The notes: generated by a model from the letters alone, not told the origin. A DNA stretch of 64,000 bases from G025836975 sp049646585 (GCA_049646585.1 JBARWC010000198.1:62001-126000); one strand, 5' to 3'. Shown: positions 41,597 to 50,418, counted from the first letter of the stretch. Numbers and translations: made by a program.

Positions 41597-41938
41597 TCAG
41601 AATTCCTCCACAGCCCAACCGCCGCCGTCTTTTTTCGGGCGGGCCTTCAGGGCTACAAACTTGAATGGGTACATGCTGGCTGCCACCTTGATCTTGACCC
41701 TGGCATCGTCCTGCCAGAATCCCTTGACCTCGTGCAGCTCGATCTGACCATCTGGCATCATTACGGCAAAATCCGGCGTATAGAACGTGTTGTCGGCTAG
41801 GCGGAACTTCATGCCCTCGAACTTGTGCCACAGGATGCCGCCAACGGCCTGCAGTTGGCTCAGGTGACTGGCATAGGCCCGCTCGGTTTTGTTCATCTGG
41901 CCGGCTGGCAGGCGGCCTAGTGCGTAGCTTCGGTTCAT
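41597..41938 (-). CDS. DUF1064 PD-(D/E)XK nuclease-like protein
   Basis: 113 residues. NKTERAYASHLSQLQAVGGILWHKFEGMKFRLADNTFYTPDFAVMMPDGQIELHEVKGF carries the Asp (PDF) and E-V-K of a PD-(D/E)XK nuclease. DUF1064 proteins are common in phage replication regions and probably act on recombination or junction DNA. It overlaps the next upstream gene by four bases. Confidence 0.82.
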   Translation of the reverse strand: MNRSYALGRLPAGQMNKTERAYASHLSQLQAVGGILWHKFEGMKFRLADNTFYTPDFAVMMPDGQIELHEVKGFWQDDARVKIKVAASMYPFKFVALKARPKKDGGGWAVEEF

Positions 41939-42132
41939 GCGACCTCCTTTGCCATCCGGTGCTGCCGTATCACTTCTTTCTGCAGTTCCATTTGCGCTGC
42001 CTCTCCACGTCGTTTACCCACCAAGGCCAAATACGGCTTCCGTTTTGCGAAAGGCCAAGCCAAGACTTGTCGGGCTTCGCATTCCAATCTCTGCTGCTCT
42101 ATCCCTTTCTTTTGTTGCATCTTTACTTCCAT
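41935..42132 (-). CDS. Small phage protein (DUF7696-like)
   Basis: 65 residues; RLECEARQVLAWPFAKRKPYLALVGKRRGEAAQMELQKEVIRQ is a conserved phage pattern, always beside DUF1064-like genes in my memory. Function unknown. The 213 bases upstream (42,133-42,345) hold no gene with a proper start, only an open frame without ATG. Confidence 0.7.
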   Translation of the reverse strand: MEVKMQQKKGIEQQRLECEARQVLAWPFAKRKPYLALVGKRRGEAAQMELQKEVIRQHRMAKEVA

Positions 42133-42345
42133 CCCCTAGTCCGCCCATGAACCCGAGCCAGACAGACCTAGCCCATCCTGGGTAGGCCTTCACATGAACC
42201 GTCACCGTCCATGACCCGTCAGCCTTTTCGATCCAGGGTGCTAACTTCGCCGCCCTTGCTCCTGTTTCAGATCTATCCCACAGTAGGAGCCTCTTCCCTT
42301 GCCGCTGTCGTTAAATCAAGTCCGACCAGCAAGGTGCTGTCCCGC

Positions 42346-43224
42346 TTATTTCTGCCTGAGCGCCTCCATCAAAAGCATGGACAAGGCCAGCGTGCCGGAT
42401 TTCATGTGGTAGTCGTTGGCGTCCATGCCGACCTCGGGCGCCATAACAAACGGGCAGCCCGCCTCGATGGCGTAGCGCTCGCCTACGCGGTTTTTGTCGT
42501 GGTCTGCAACGATGTACTTAGGTGATGGCAATTCAGCCGCTACAGAGCGCGTATTGGCCGCTGAGAAGCAGACGACGACACGCGCATTGCGTGAAATCAT
42601 CTTGAGTGCTGCATGAATAGATAGACCTGTTGCGAATCCTTCGCACAGCCAGTTTTCCTTGCCTGAGCCAATGAAGAACACCGCGTTCTTTGCTGCGCCG
42701 CCTGGCAGAAATTTCTTTTCGCCCTGCCCGTCGATAAACTGCACGCTCTGAATGCGCCGGTAATCAGTCACGTTGCGCATAGGGATGACCAGTCGTCCAT
42801 CGAAGTCGATCAGGCCTAGTTCGTCTTTGAAGCCCTTGCGCTCAAGGTAAGGATGCCGGTCTTGATGGCACTGACTGACGATATAGGCAGCCTCTTTCGC
42901 GGCCTGGGCGCGCCGCATGGCCTCGGCTCGGTCTGCTGTTGTGTCGCGCTGTGCGGGCCTGGGAGTAGGTGTAAAGCCTTCCTCCCCTTTCCATCCGTAT
43001 TCACGCGCCAGTTTGTACAGGGTGCGGCCCGTAATGCCGCCATGTGCCTTGATGCTGCGCCAGACGGCGGCAGCCGCCTGCTTGTTGTATCGGTCAGATG
43101 ATTGACTCCATGAATTCCATAGATCAAAGCCATCATTGCCAAGCTCGGCTTTCACGGCCATACCGACCTGCACCCAAGTCTCACGGTCATCAGCAGGAAT
43201 GGCTCGGATTGCGTTGTGAATCAT
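42346..43224 (-). CDS. Primase-like protein: PriCT-2 plus Toprim
   Basis: 292 residues. The N-terminal PriCT-2 domain (about 1-75, DDRETWVQVGMAVKAEL and DLWNSWSQSSDRY) is followed by a Toprim domain with Glu in LCEGFATGLSIHAAL and Asp-x-Asp in YIVADHDKN. It probably primes phage DNA synthesis with the helicase encoded upstream. It overlaps that gene by four bases. Confidence 0.88.
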   Translation of the reverse strand: MIHNAIRAIPADDRETWVQVGMAVKAELGNDGFDLWNSWSQSSDRYNKQAAAAVWRSIKAHGGITGRTLYKLAREYGWKGEEGFTPTPRPAQRDTTADRAEAMRRAQAAKEAAYIVSQCHQDRHPYLERKGFKDELGLIDFDGRLVIPMRNVTDYRRIQSVQFIDGQGEKKFLPGGAAKNAVFFIGSGKENWLCEGFATGLSIHAALKMISRNARVVVCFSAANTRSVAAELPSPKYIVADHDKNRVGERYAIEAGCPFVMAPEVGMDANDYHMKSGTLALSMLLMEALRQK

Positions 43225-44747
43225 GCTGCCTTCCTGCCTTTCACGAAAGCAATATTCATCGAACGAATCTTGTTCTGAACATTGCGCGTGATTTCGACGT
43301 TGGGCGTATCAACAAACTTCCAGCCAGACGGCGGATTTGCGCCGGTCATGTCTTTGAACAGGTGCCAAGCCCTGCCGGCCTGCTTTTCTGGTGCGCTATG
43401 GCCCCGAGCGTAGGTGCAAAGCTGCTCCCATAGATGGCGACGATCATCAGCCAGTTTCTTTTTGCCCAGCATGACGGCCTGCATTTCCCCGGCCTGGGCC
43501 GCGTCCAGTGCAGGAGCTTGATGCTCATAACCGCATGCCATGCAACGCTTGGAGAATGGCTTGTAGCCGCAGGACGGGCAGCCCTTCGGCTCGTAGTCCT
43601 CTTTGTCGCGGATAGTCTTGTCGAGCTTTTCGCCCGTGTCCAAGGCTGATAGGCCGTTGAAGTAGATTTCCTCGTAATCCTCAAGAAACCTCAGGATGTT
43701 GCCGCTGTGGTCCAGCAAGATGCAATCCTGCTTGCCGGTTTCCTTGGATGACCGAAGGCCTCGGCCCCACATCTGGATGGCGGTTGATAGCGACTTGCGT
43801 AGCGGACGACAGTCCACCACACACCCCACGTCTTTCACATCAAAGCCTTTTGCCAGGGCTTCGACGCTGATCAAAACCCGTACCATTGAGTCGTGCTTTT
43901 TGAACTCAGCCAAGAGTTGATCGCGCTCGGCCTTTTTGGTGTTGGTGGTGTAGGTCGCCGCCATCACCCCAGCGTCAATGAATTGGCGGGCCAGCTCTTC
44001 GCAGTGCGCGATGGTGGAGCCAAAAACGATTGTCTTGCGCCCTTCCCCATGCTTGAGCCATTCGGCCACCACATCACCGATAATGCCCATGCCGCGCTCT
44101 TCGGCGGCCTTGTCTGTCCATTCGCCGCTGGCCTTGGTGGGCGCCCCAGTCATGTCAGGTCGCACGCAGGTGAGCGGGTGCATCGGAACGAGAATGCCTT
44201 GATTGGTCAGTTCGTCCATCGTGGCCGCATTGATCAGGTTCGTGAATATCTTGCCCAGGCCTTTTGAGAACGGCGTGGCTGACAGTCCAATGCAAGCTGC
44301 ATCGGTATTCATGGCATGATCGACCCACCCTTTGTATTGCGTGTGGGCTTCGTCAATGATGATCACATCAGCCTTGGGCCAGAATCCCCGGCGCATAACC
44401 GTCTGGATGCTGGCAATCTGGTACGGCATGCTGGTGTCACGTCGCCAGTGGTCGGCCTTGATGATGGCGTGTGCAGATAGCCCGTACTCGTCGGCGGTTT
44501 CGCTTGTCTGGTCGATCAGAGCTTCGCGGTCACATACAAATACCGCCTTTTTGCCCTTGAGCAGGGCTTCGTGGGCGATTCGGTGGCCCAGGTAGGATTT
44601 CCCTGCGCCGGTGGGCGCCATGATCAGCTGGTTCTTGTGGCCATCAAGAAAGCCGTGACGCAATGAGTCGTGCGCGGTTTTCTGGAATGGCCTTGGCTCC
44701 GGGAACGAGGCGCTTTTGTAGTTGGGCGAGTCGTGAAATAAATTCAT
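43221..44747 (-). CDS. DEAD/DEAH-type DNA helicase
   Basis: 508 residues, superfamily 2. Walker A MAPTGAGKSYLG, Walker B IIIDEAHTQY, motif III GLSATPF, and C-terminal motif with QMWGRGLRS are intact. Near the end CPSCGYKPFSKRCMACGYEH is a zinc ribbon. It is the likely replication helicase paired with the primase. Confidence 0.92.
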   Translation of the reverse strand: MNLFHDSPNYKSASFPEPRPFQKTAHDSLRHGFLDGHKNQLIMAPTGAGKSYLGHRIAHEALLKGKKAVFVCDREALIDQTSETADEYGLSAHAIIKADHWRRDTSMPYQIASIQTVMRRGFWPKADVIIIDEAHTQYKGWVDHAMNTDAACIGLSATPFSKGLGKIFTNLINAATMDELTNQGILVPMHPLTCVRPDMTGAPTKASGEWTDKAAEERGMGIIGDVVAEWLKHGEGRKTIVFGSTIAHCEELARQFIDAGVMAATYTTNTKKAERDQLLAEFKKHDSMVRVLISVEALAKGFDVKDVGCVVDCRPLRKSLSTAIQMWGRGLRSSKETGKQDCILLDHSGNILRFLEDYEEIYFNGLSALDTGEKLDKTIRDKEDYEPKGCPSCGYKPFSKRCMACGYEHQAPALDAAQAGEMQAVMLGKKKLADDRRHLWEQLCTYARGHSAPEKQAGRAWHLFKDMTGANPPSGWKFVDTPNVEITRNVQNKIRSMNIAFVKGRKAA

Positions 44748-45601
44748 GCCGCCACCTTTGCATCAAGTTGCTTTTGCAGGCGATCGGCGCGGTTCTTCTC
44801 CTTCTTGAGCAGGCGGATGACCTCGTTCTTCTCGTTCAGCAGGCCATTGACGCGCTGTTCCAGGCCGGCGGCCAGGAAGTTCAGCCGTTTGATTTCTGCG
44901 TGGGCTGTAGCAAGCGCATCATCAGAATCAAGCAACTTGGCCAGCGCCTCACGGTCTGCCCGTTCGGCGGCTTCGTTGGCGGCAAGCTCGGCTTCGTCCG
45001 GGCCGCTGCGCTCTGGCTCGTCGTTGGCGGCTGTTTGCGGTTCTGCGAGCGTACCTTGCTGCGCTGGCTCGGACTTTTTCTTGCCGATGCCAGTTGTATT
45101 CATCACGGCTTCGGTGCCGTGCTTAGTGGTGTAGGTTCGCTTTTCTTCACCTTCACTTGCGGATTCCGCAAGTGACCTACGATAATCTCCGACGGTTGAA
45201 TGATGCACACCAACATGCTTTGCGATTTTGTTATCGCTCCAGTCAGGCGCGTCTCGCAGCATCCCAAGCACGGCTTTTTTCTTGTCAGCGTTGGTGCGTC
45301 GCAAGCCGTGGTCTCTGTTTGCGCCATGCGAGAAGATTCTTGCATCAAGTTGGGTTCCATCGCGAACATCAGCCTGAATATCTAGAGCGCCAATCTTTTT
45401 ATGAGCGTGTCGGCGATGAAAACCATCGGCCAGCCAATAGTCAGCACCGTCAAAAAACACAATCACTGGCGGGAATTTCTCACCCTCGGTCAGCGCTTCC
45501 GCGTACTCGGCAACCGTTTCGTTGTTTATCTCGACGCGAGATTGAGTGTCCCCATTCGTTCTAATCTGCTCTAACTTCAAGTTTTGCACTACACTATTCA
45601 T
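44744..45601 (-). CDS. ParB-like nuclease-domain protein of the replication region
   Basis: 285 residues. The N-terminal ParB/Srx domain (about 1-95) has FFDGADYWLADGFHRRHAHKK. A helix-turn-helix (DNKIAKHVGVHHSTVGDYRRSL) follows. An acidic linker and a C-terminal coiled coil (about 215-283) end it. It may act as origin-binding protein. The second ATG (45,601) has GGAG at proper distance and was chosen. Confidence 0.8.
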   Translation of the reverse strand: MNSVVQNLKLEQIRTNGDTQSRVEINNETVAEYAEALTEGEKFPPVIVFFDGADYWLADGFHRRHAHKKIGALDIQADVRDGTQLDARIFSHGANRDHGLRRTNADKKKAVLGMLRDAPDWSDNKIAKHVGVHHSTVGDYRRSLAESASEGEEKRTYTTKHGTEAVMNTTGIGKKKSEPAQQGTLAEPQTAANDEPERSGPDEAELAANEAAERADREALAKLLDSDDALATAHAEIKRLNFLAAGLEQRVNGLLNEKNEVIRLLKKEKNRADRLQKQLDAKVAA

Positions 45602-45603
45602 GC

Positions 45604-46161
45604 TCATACTCCTTCACTGATGTGAGCCGCGCCCGAATCGGTGACAGCCGATGTCGGGCATTCTTTTTTCTTGGGATGAACCACACGCGCCAGCGGCGCA
45701 ATCGCCCGTTGGTAGTGCGCCTCAACCTCGGCGGGCCACTGGCCCTTCTGGATCAACAGCGCCCTCGCGCGGTCGACGTATTCCCACTCACGCCTGATCC
45801 GCTCTGCCCTGGGCATCCCGCCCTGGTCGTGCTCACGGTGCAATTCCGGGCAAAGCGGAAAGCACAGGCTGTCGCAAACTTTCAGGCCCATGCCTTTGTC
45901 GAAGTTGACATGACAGGCTTGGGCTGGTTTTCCAGTGATCAGGCAACCGAGCGCCGCGACGTTCTTGCGGTGCTGCTCAGAACGCAGCAGGTTCGACTCA
46001 CCCCTGGCGTGCCGGATGGCGCGGCCCAGGGATTGGGCGATACGTTGGGCCAGACCCGGGCCTTTCTTCTCGCGGCTGCGCCCCATCGGCTTCGTGGCCC
46101 GCAGTGGCATCTTGCGTTGCATCGGTTTGGCTGGGCATTTGAATGTGCTGTTCCAGGTCAT
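45604..46161 (-). CDS. HNH-type recombination nuclease (Ref/DUF968-like)
   Basis: 185 residues. The C-terminal half has CLITGKPAQACHVNF, KGMGLKVCDSLCFPLCPELHREHDQGG, with Cys/His spacing of Ref/DUF968 phage nucleases; the N-terminus is very basic. It stands next to ninB, as such nucleases do, and probably works in recombination. It overlaps the ParB-like gene by four bases. Confidence 0.75.
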   Translation of the reverse strand: MTWNSTFKCPAKPMQRKMPLRATKPMGRSREKKGPGLAQRIAQSLGRAIRHARGESNLLRSEQHRKNVAALGCLITGKPAQACHVNFDKGMGLKVCDSLCFPLCPELHREHDQGGMPRAERIRREWEYVDRARALLIQKGQWPAEVEAHYQRAIAPLARVVHPKKKECPTSAVTDSGAAHISEGV

Positions 46162-46571
46162 GAGTCACGCCCCAGGCTGGTCGGCGACCAGACAACGCCC
46201 TTGCGCGCCCCCATGGCATGGCCCAAATCGATCAGATCGGTCATTTCCCTGACGCTCATACGACTGGTGCGCATACCCAGCAGCACAACCTTGCCGTCTT
46301 CGGTTAGCGCCTGGCGCACCTCATGACGCAGGCTGGCCGTCAGAATGTCTTTGACCTCTTCGGGCGATACCTTGGTCAGGATGCCGTTGACGACGAAATC
46401 CACTTGCCGGCTGATATCGGTCAGGACCGACCACATCAGGTCGTTTTGCGCCAGCGTGCGGGTACGCGGGCGTATCTCACAGCGATATCCGTCCGGTACG
46501 TTGGCGATGGCATGGGCTGCGTTTCGGCGCACCAGGGGGCTGACGAGATTGAAGACTTGGCGCTCCATCAT
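46158..46571 (-). CDS. ninB: NinB recombination mediator
   Basis: 137 residues. RTRTLAQNDLMWSVLTDISRQV and KVSPEEVKDILTASLR plus MSVREMTDLIDLGHAMGA are the NinB (lambda Orf) signatures. It binds single-stranded DNA and replaces RecFOR. It overlaps both neighbours by four bases. Confidence 0.9.
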   Translation of the reverse strand: MMERQVFNLVSPLVRRNAAHAIANVPDGYRCEIRPRTRTLAQNDLMWSVLTDISRQVDFVVNGILTKVSPEEVKDILTASLRHEVRQALTEDGKVVLLGMRTSRMSVREMTDLIDLGHAMGARKGVVWSPTSLGRDS

Positions 46572-47005
46572 TGCGCCATTCCCTCGACCCGACTGGTCAC
46601 CGTCGCCGCAGCCGTCTGCACGGCGCGTTCAGCCTCTTTGATGGCGGCAAGCTCTTTCTGGCTGACAACCCCGTCTGCCAGTGCCGAATGGATGGTTTGC
46701 ATGAACTGCCCGTTGGCAACACCGAGGCCGACTACCTGCTCCAAAACAGCCATATCGCTGGTGGTGCCATCAGGGGCCTTGACGAGCAAGAAACCTTCGC
46801 TATGTGCCCAGGCCTGCAAAATACGAAAATCGCCAGTCAGCGCCGTGATGCGCGCCGCCTCGGCCAGCGTCAAATGGTGTGTCTCGTTGTTGGGATTGAC
46901 CTTATTGCGCAGCACGGCGGGGCTGATGCCCACCCGGGGCCCCAGCGACTCACTGCCGCCTGGGTAGCCGTGAACAACTGCGTGGGCCGAATCGATAATG
47001 TTCAT
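46568..47005 (-). CDS. CII-like transcription regulator
   Basis: 145 residues. An N-terminal helix-turn-helix (about 15-55, GPRVGISPAVLRNKVNPNNETHHLTLAEAARITALTGD) is typical of the phage CII-like family found behind cro. It probably activates lysogeny promoters. First gene of the replication/nin group. Confidence 0.8.
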   Translation of the reverse strand: MNIIDSAHAVVHGYPGGSESLGPRVGISPAVLRNKVNPNNETHHLTLAEAARITALTGDFRILQAWAHSEGFLLVKAPDGTTSDMAVLEQVVGLGVANGQFMQTIHSALADGVVSQKELAAIKEAERAVQTAAATVTSRVEGMAQ

Positions 47006-47058
47006 GCTCAGTCCTATCGAACGTTTTTATTTGCAATGCCCGGGCCTAAAGTGGCGCC

Positions 47059-47286
47059 ATGGACAAACCCGACAACCGGAAAATGCGAATAGCCGCCGCC
47101 CTGCCCCAGGATCACAATCCGGGCATGAGCGAAGAAATCTGTAATGCGCTGTTTGAACGAGCGGCTGACCTGGCCTACGACTCGTTTGATGACGTCACCG
47201 ACGACCACATTGAAGCGGTCTACCACCGGCTGATGCTGAATCATCAATGGGGTGTCGGGGAAGCTGGTGTGGTGACGGTGCATTGA
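47059..47286 (+). CDS. Small acidic protein, + strand
   Basis: 75 residues, KPDNRKMRIAAALPQDHNPGMSEEICNALFERAADLAYDSFDDVTDDHIEAVYHRL. The frame reads sensibly but no ribosome site is seen. It lies opposite to the space between cro and cII genes. Uncertain gene. Confidence 0.4.
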   Translation: MDKPDNRKMRIAAALPQDHNPGMSEEICNALFERAADLAYDSFDDVTDDHIEAVYHRLMLNHQWGVGEAGVVTVH

Positions 47287-47419
47287 CTCCACAACGTCGC
47301 CCGGTCCAATGGGAATGCGCTCGTCTTTGTCTTTGGGGTCAACGCCTATTGGGGAGGCCAACCCTGATCGGGTAGGCTTGGAGATTCCAGTAACCAAACT
47401 TTTCCGAAAAGGATTGACC

Positions 47420-47641
47420 ATGAAAGAACAAAATACGACCGATGCCGCAGTCAAAATGCTGTCGCTGGCGGTGAAGGCACTCATAGAGACGCATCCAGAT
47501 AAAGAATCGCTGAAGAAGCTGTTTCTTGGTTATGTCGATAAACCGGAGACGGCAGGCGACTACACCGCAGGCCTCGGCCAAATGGACCAAGATGTGCGGC
47601 TGCTTCAATCGTTGTTGCGTAGCGCATCTGGGGCTGTATAA
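47420..47641 (+). CDS. Small + strand protein near the switch
   Basis: 73 residues, helical, with AAAAGGA before the ATG; DAAVKMLSLAVKALIETHPDKESLKKLFLGYVDKPE. No known family. It lies opposite to the minus-strand early transcript. Confidence 0.6.
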   Translation: MKEQNTTDAAVKMLSLAVKALIETHPDKESLKKLFLGYVDKPETAGDYTAGLGQMDQDVRLLQSLLRSASGAV

Positions 47642-47650
47642 CGCGAAGCA

Positions 47651-47833
47651 TCAGGACCGCTCCGGCTCGTCGATAACGCGCCTGATTGTCTGAGCAACCA
47701 GGCCGTTATTCACAATGCTGTTAAACGTCGCCTCGATAATTTCCAAGCGCCGGGTTTCGCGGTTTTCGTCCGTGAAGCGCTCCAGCGCAGGCCGAATCAG
47801 GAACAGGATGAAACGGGCATATAAATTACGCAT
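47651..47833 (-). CDS. Small protein downstream of cro
   Basis: 60 residues with N-terminal amphipathic/hydrophobic helix (LYARFILFLIRPALERF) and IVNNGLVAQTIRRV. The ATG overlaps the cro stop by eight bases. Unknown function. Confidence 0.6.
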   Translation of the reverse strand: MRNLYARFILFLIRPALERFTDENRETRRLEIIEATFNSIVNNGLVAQTIRRVIDEPERS

Positions 47834-48053
47834 GGCTGGCCTCTTTGAGTTCAGCTCCAGCGTTCACCAGCAGCAAGCTTTCCAGAGACAGCCGCGGTTC
47901 AGCGGATATCATCCTTGCGGCGACCCGTGCGGAAGGCGTTCGCCTACCCGTCGCTATCTGGTATAGGTACTTCCGATTTATGCCGGTGACCTGGTGAATG
48001 CGATCCAAAACAGGATTGCCTTCGCTTTCATAAAGGGCGTTTAGAGTGCTCAT
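47826..48053 (-). CDS. cro: Cro-like regulator
   Basis: 75 residues. A helix-turn-helix is seen in NPVLDRIHQVTGINRKYLYQIATGRRTPS, then RVAARMISAEPRLSLESLL. It is divergent from cI across three operators. The ATG at 48,053 lies at the expected transcription start of pR (probable leaderless mRNA); an ATG at 48,062 would fall in the -10 box. Confidence 0.8.
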   Translation of the reverse strand: MSTLNALYESEGNPVLDRIHQVTGINRKYLYQIATGRRTPSARVAARMISAEPRLSLESLLLVNAGAELKEASHA

Positions 48054-48063
48054 AGATGACATG

Positions 48064-48129
48064 GTAGCGACTCGCTACTTAAATTGCAATAGCGAATCGC
48101 TGGTATCAATGAGGGTAGCTGATTGCTAC
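48064..48129. promoter_or_regulatory. cI/cro switch: three operators with pR and pRM
   Basis: Three 15-base near-palindromes are GTAGCGACTCGCTAC (48,064), ATAGCGAATCGCTGG (48,089) and GTAGCTGATTGCTAC (48,115), 25-26 bases apart. On the minus strand TTGCAA, 17 bases and TACCAT form pR over the first. On the plus strand an extended -10 TGCTACTAT (-10 at 48,127-48,132) forms pRM over the third. Both starts fall on or next to the ATGs. Confidence 0.85.
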
Positions 48130-48138
48130 TATCCAATC

Positions 48139-48903
48139 ATGGAAAATAGAGACATCCGCCTGAACAATCTCAAATACGCGATATGGGTTTGCGGGAGCAT
48201 CGAGGCGCTCGCAGAGAGGGCCGAGTGCAACAAAAAGTACTTGGAGCAAATAATTCAAGGATTCCAAGGCCCCAAGGACAAAAATCCACGCAGCCTGGGG
48301 AACCAGATCGCCCCAAGAATCGCAAGAGCCATCGGCCAGCCGTCGCACTGGATCGATCAAATCAATAGCGAGCAGTGGATGGAGATCGATACCAACGACT
48401 TCGTCAGCGCAAGAAAAAGTAGTGGGCAAGCCAGCAATGTGGTGAAGCTGCAAAAAAAGAAACCGGACGACATTACGATCCGGCAGTACGAGACAGGAGG
48501 CGCGATGGGCGCAGGCTTAGAGCTTCGGGATCAGCCCGGCATTATTCAGAGTTGGCGCGTAAACCCTGAGTGGTTAGAGCGAAACGTGCGGGCCCATAGT
48601 AGTGCGAAGAATTTATGCATCGTCACGGGGTTTGGCGACTCGATGCAGCCTTTATTTAATCCAGGCGATCCGCTGCTTGTCGATGTGGGCGTCCTGACCG
48701 TCGACTTTGATTCGATTTATTTCTTTCGAATCGGCAATGATGGGTATGTGAAGCGCCTACAGCGAATTCCAACAGAGGACGGATTAATCATTCGGGCAGT
48801 CTCTGAGAATCGAGATGCCTATGAGCCGTTCAACATCACCCAGAAGATGGATTTTCAGGTGCTCGGTCGAGTGCTGAAGGTGTGGCGTAGCCAGGACTTT
48901 TGA
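48139..48903 (+). CDS. cI: CI-like repressor with S24 peptidase-like domain
   Basis: 254 residues. The N-terminal part (about 1-75) has a helix-turn-helix (IEALAERAECNKKYLEQIIQG). The C-terminal S24 domain has Ser in GFGDSMQPLF and Lys in GYVKRLQR, the catalytic pair. The linker has GGAMGAGLEL rather than a clear Ala-Gly site seen in lambda, so both RecA-aided cleavage and antirepressor control are possible. No Shine-Dalgarno precedes the ATG. Confidence 0.92.
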   Translation: MENRDIRLNNLKYAIWVCGSIEALAERAECNKKYLEQIIQGFQGPKDKNPRSLGNQIAPRIARAIGQPSHWIDQINSEQWMEIDTNDFVSARKSSGQASNVVKLQKKKPDDITIRQYETGGAMGAGLELRDQPGIIQSWRVNPEWLERNVRAHSSAKNLCIVTGFGDSMQPLFNPGDPLLVDVGVLTVDFDSIYFFRIGNDGYVKRLQRIPTEDGLIIRAVSENRDAYEPFNITQKMDFQVLGRVLKVWRSQDF

Positions 48904-48960
48904 CTAGGCCTATTTTTTGGCTGACAAGTAACCAAAGCTCAAATTTGATGTGAGAACGTA

Positions 48961-49254
48961 ATGGAACAAACCAAAGCCATGCTCTATGACGCCGGGAAGC
49001 GAAGCATTGCCGCCGCCTATGTTTTGTGGTTCTTCTTTGGCTGGCTTGGTGCCCACCGCTTTTATATTGGATACAAGCTTTCAGGATTTCTTATGCTGGC
49101 GCTCGCCGTCTTGGCCTGGTATCGCGCCGTGGCCGTGGAAGGTGCCGGATTCCTCGCCTTTATTGTGTTGGGTATATGGGTGCTGATTGACGCCGCCCTG
49201 ATCCCGTTTATGGTGAGAAAGCGGAACATGCGCTCTGCCAGAGAGCTGTCGTGA
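48961..49254 (+). CDS. TM2-domain membrane protein
   Basis: 97 residues. KRSIAAAYVLWFFFGWLGAHRFYIGYKLSGFLML is the TM2 domain (two helices with a short D/G-rich turn), followed by a third hydrophobic part. Found in many accessory loci. First gene after cI; lysogenic expression likely from pRM or a nearby promoter. Confidence 0.85.
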   Translation: MEQTKAMLYDAGKRSIAAAYVLWFFFGWLGAHRFYIGYKLSGFLMLALAVLAWYRAVAVEGAGFLAFIVLGIWVLIDAALIPFMVRKRNMRSARELS

Positions 49255-49287
49255 TTTAGCTTGGTGTGGCTTTTTAAGGGGATGGGA

Positions 49288-49905
49288 ATGATTAAAGTCT
49301 CAAAGGCGCTTTTCTATGCAGGCTTGGCGGTTTTCAGCTCATCGCAGGCTTTTGCGGATGTGGATAAGGGGCTCGCTGAGTGCGCCGCCATGGACAATTC
49401 CGTCACTCGCCTAGCCTGCTTTGATGCGCTCTCTTCTGAGCGAGGCGCAGTCGCGTCAATAGAAAACACCACTTCGAATAAATCCGGGAAGTGGGAAACG
49501 GCTACGCATACCGACCCGATGACCGATAAATCAATTTACATTGCTAGGCTTGATGCTGATACCGGCGAGCGCAGGCTCAGGGGCGCGCCGAGCATAATGG
49601 TTCGGTGCAAGGATAACAAGACGGAGATGTATATCAACTGGAACGACTTCTTAGGTTCGCGTTCCATATCCACAACCTACAGAATTGATAAAGAGCCAGC
49701 ACAGAGGTCAGAGTGGGACCTGTCAACTGATAAGAAATCAGCATTTTTTCCTGGTTCGCCAGTGCCTATGCTCAAGAAGCTTGTTGAAAGCTCCACGTTC
49801 GCAGCCAATGTAACCCCCTATAACGAGAGTCCTGTTACAGCGATATTTAACACTACAGGAGCAGATAAGGCGCTGGCTGATATACGGAAAGGATGTAATT
49901 GGTAG
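49288..49905 (+). CDS. TagO/VasI-like secreted protein
   Basis: 205 residues. Residues 1-22 are a signal peptide (SSSQAFA). LAECAAMDNSVTRLACFDAL and GKWETATHTDPMTDKSIYIARL are typical of the VasI/TagO family of type VI secretion-associated proteins. No T6SS genes are nearby, so it may act as a cell-envelope moron factor. GGGA lies before the ATG. Confidence 0.75.
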   Translation: MIKVSKALFYAGLAVFSSSQAFADVDKGLAECAAMDNSVTRLACFDALSSERGAVASIENTTSNKSGKWETATHTDPMTDKSIYIARLDADTGERRLRGAPSIMVRCKDNKTEMYINWNDFLGSRSISTTYRIDKEPAQRSEWDLSTDKKSAFFPGSPVPMLKKLVESSTFAANVTPYNESPVTAIFNTTGADKALADIRKGCNW

Positions 49906-49947
49906 CCAGTGTAGTTTGATGTGGGGATGTGAGGGAGGGAGGATTTC

Positions 49948-50418
49948 TTGGCGAGAAGAATAAGCAACGACTTACCTGAAGCCATGGCTGTGGAAGTGAT
50001 GAAAGAGGCGAAATTTGCCAATCCATCCATCGCATGGCCGGAGAAAAATAACCACAAGGGCCTTCTGCTCAGCAGCTTCCAGGTTGAAGACGAAACTGGG
50101 GCCTATATTGCTGGGGTCACAATACGGCTGGAAATTAAGAAGCCAATCGTTGTGGAGCGCTGCTTGTATGAGTTTGGCCTGTTCAAGCTGCATAACGGAG
50201 CTAGCAGACGCGCATACCAGTTAAACGTCACTCCGACTGACAAGGTTTCACACAACGCACCGCTGGGGCCGATATTCGGTCCTCATGAGCATATCGGCGA
50301 TACGGTCTACGCCATCTCGCAAAATGGTATTCAATGCGGCAATTTGGATGTAGCATTTAGGTTCTTCTGCGAACGCATTAATTTGCAATTTACCGGCGCT
50401 TTTAATTCACCACTATGA
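49948..50418 (+). CDS. DUF6978-like protein, partner of the next gene
   Basis: 156 residues with TTG start, strongly supported by GAGGGAGGGAGG just before it. The protein is alpha/beta with RLEIKKPIVVERCLYEFGLFKLHNGASRRAYQLNV. It resembles DUF6978 proteins that pair with DUF1828 genes in accessory loci. Its stop overlaps the ATG of the partner. Function unknown; defence or toxin-antitoxin role is a hypothesis. Confidence 0.65.
   Translation: MARRISNDLPEAMAVEVMKEAKFANPSIAWPEKNNHKGLLLSSFQVEDETGAYIAGVTIRLEIKKPIVVERCLYEFGLFKLHNGASRRAYQLNVTPTDKVSHNAPLGPIFGPHEHIGDTVYAISQNGIQCGNLDVAFRFFCERINLQFTGAFNSPL

Noticed and set aside
47014..47484. Minus-strand frame opposite to the small + strand genes near cro
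   Set aside because: Composition irregular, no ribosome site, and it overlaps two better-looking + strand frames.
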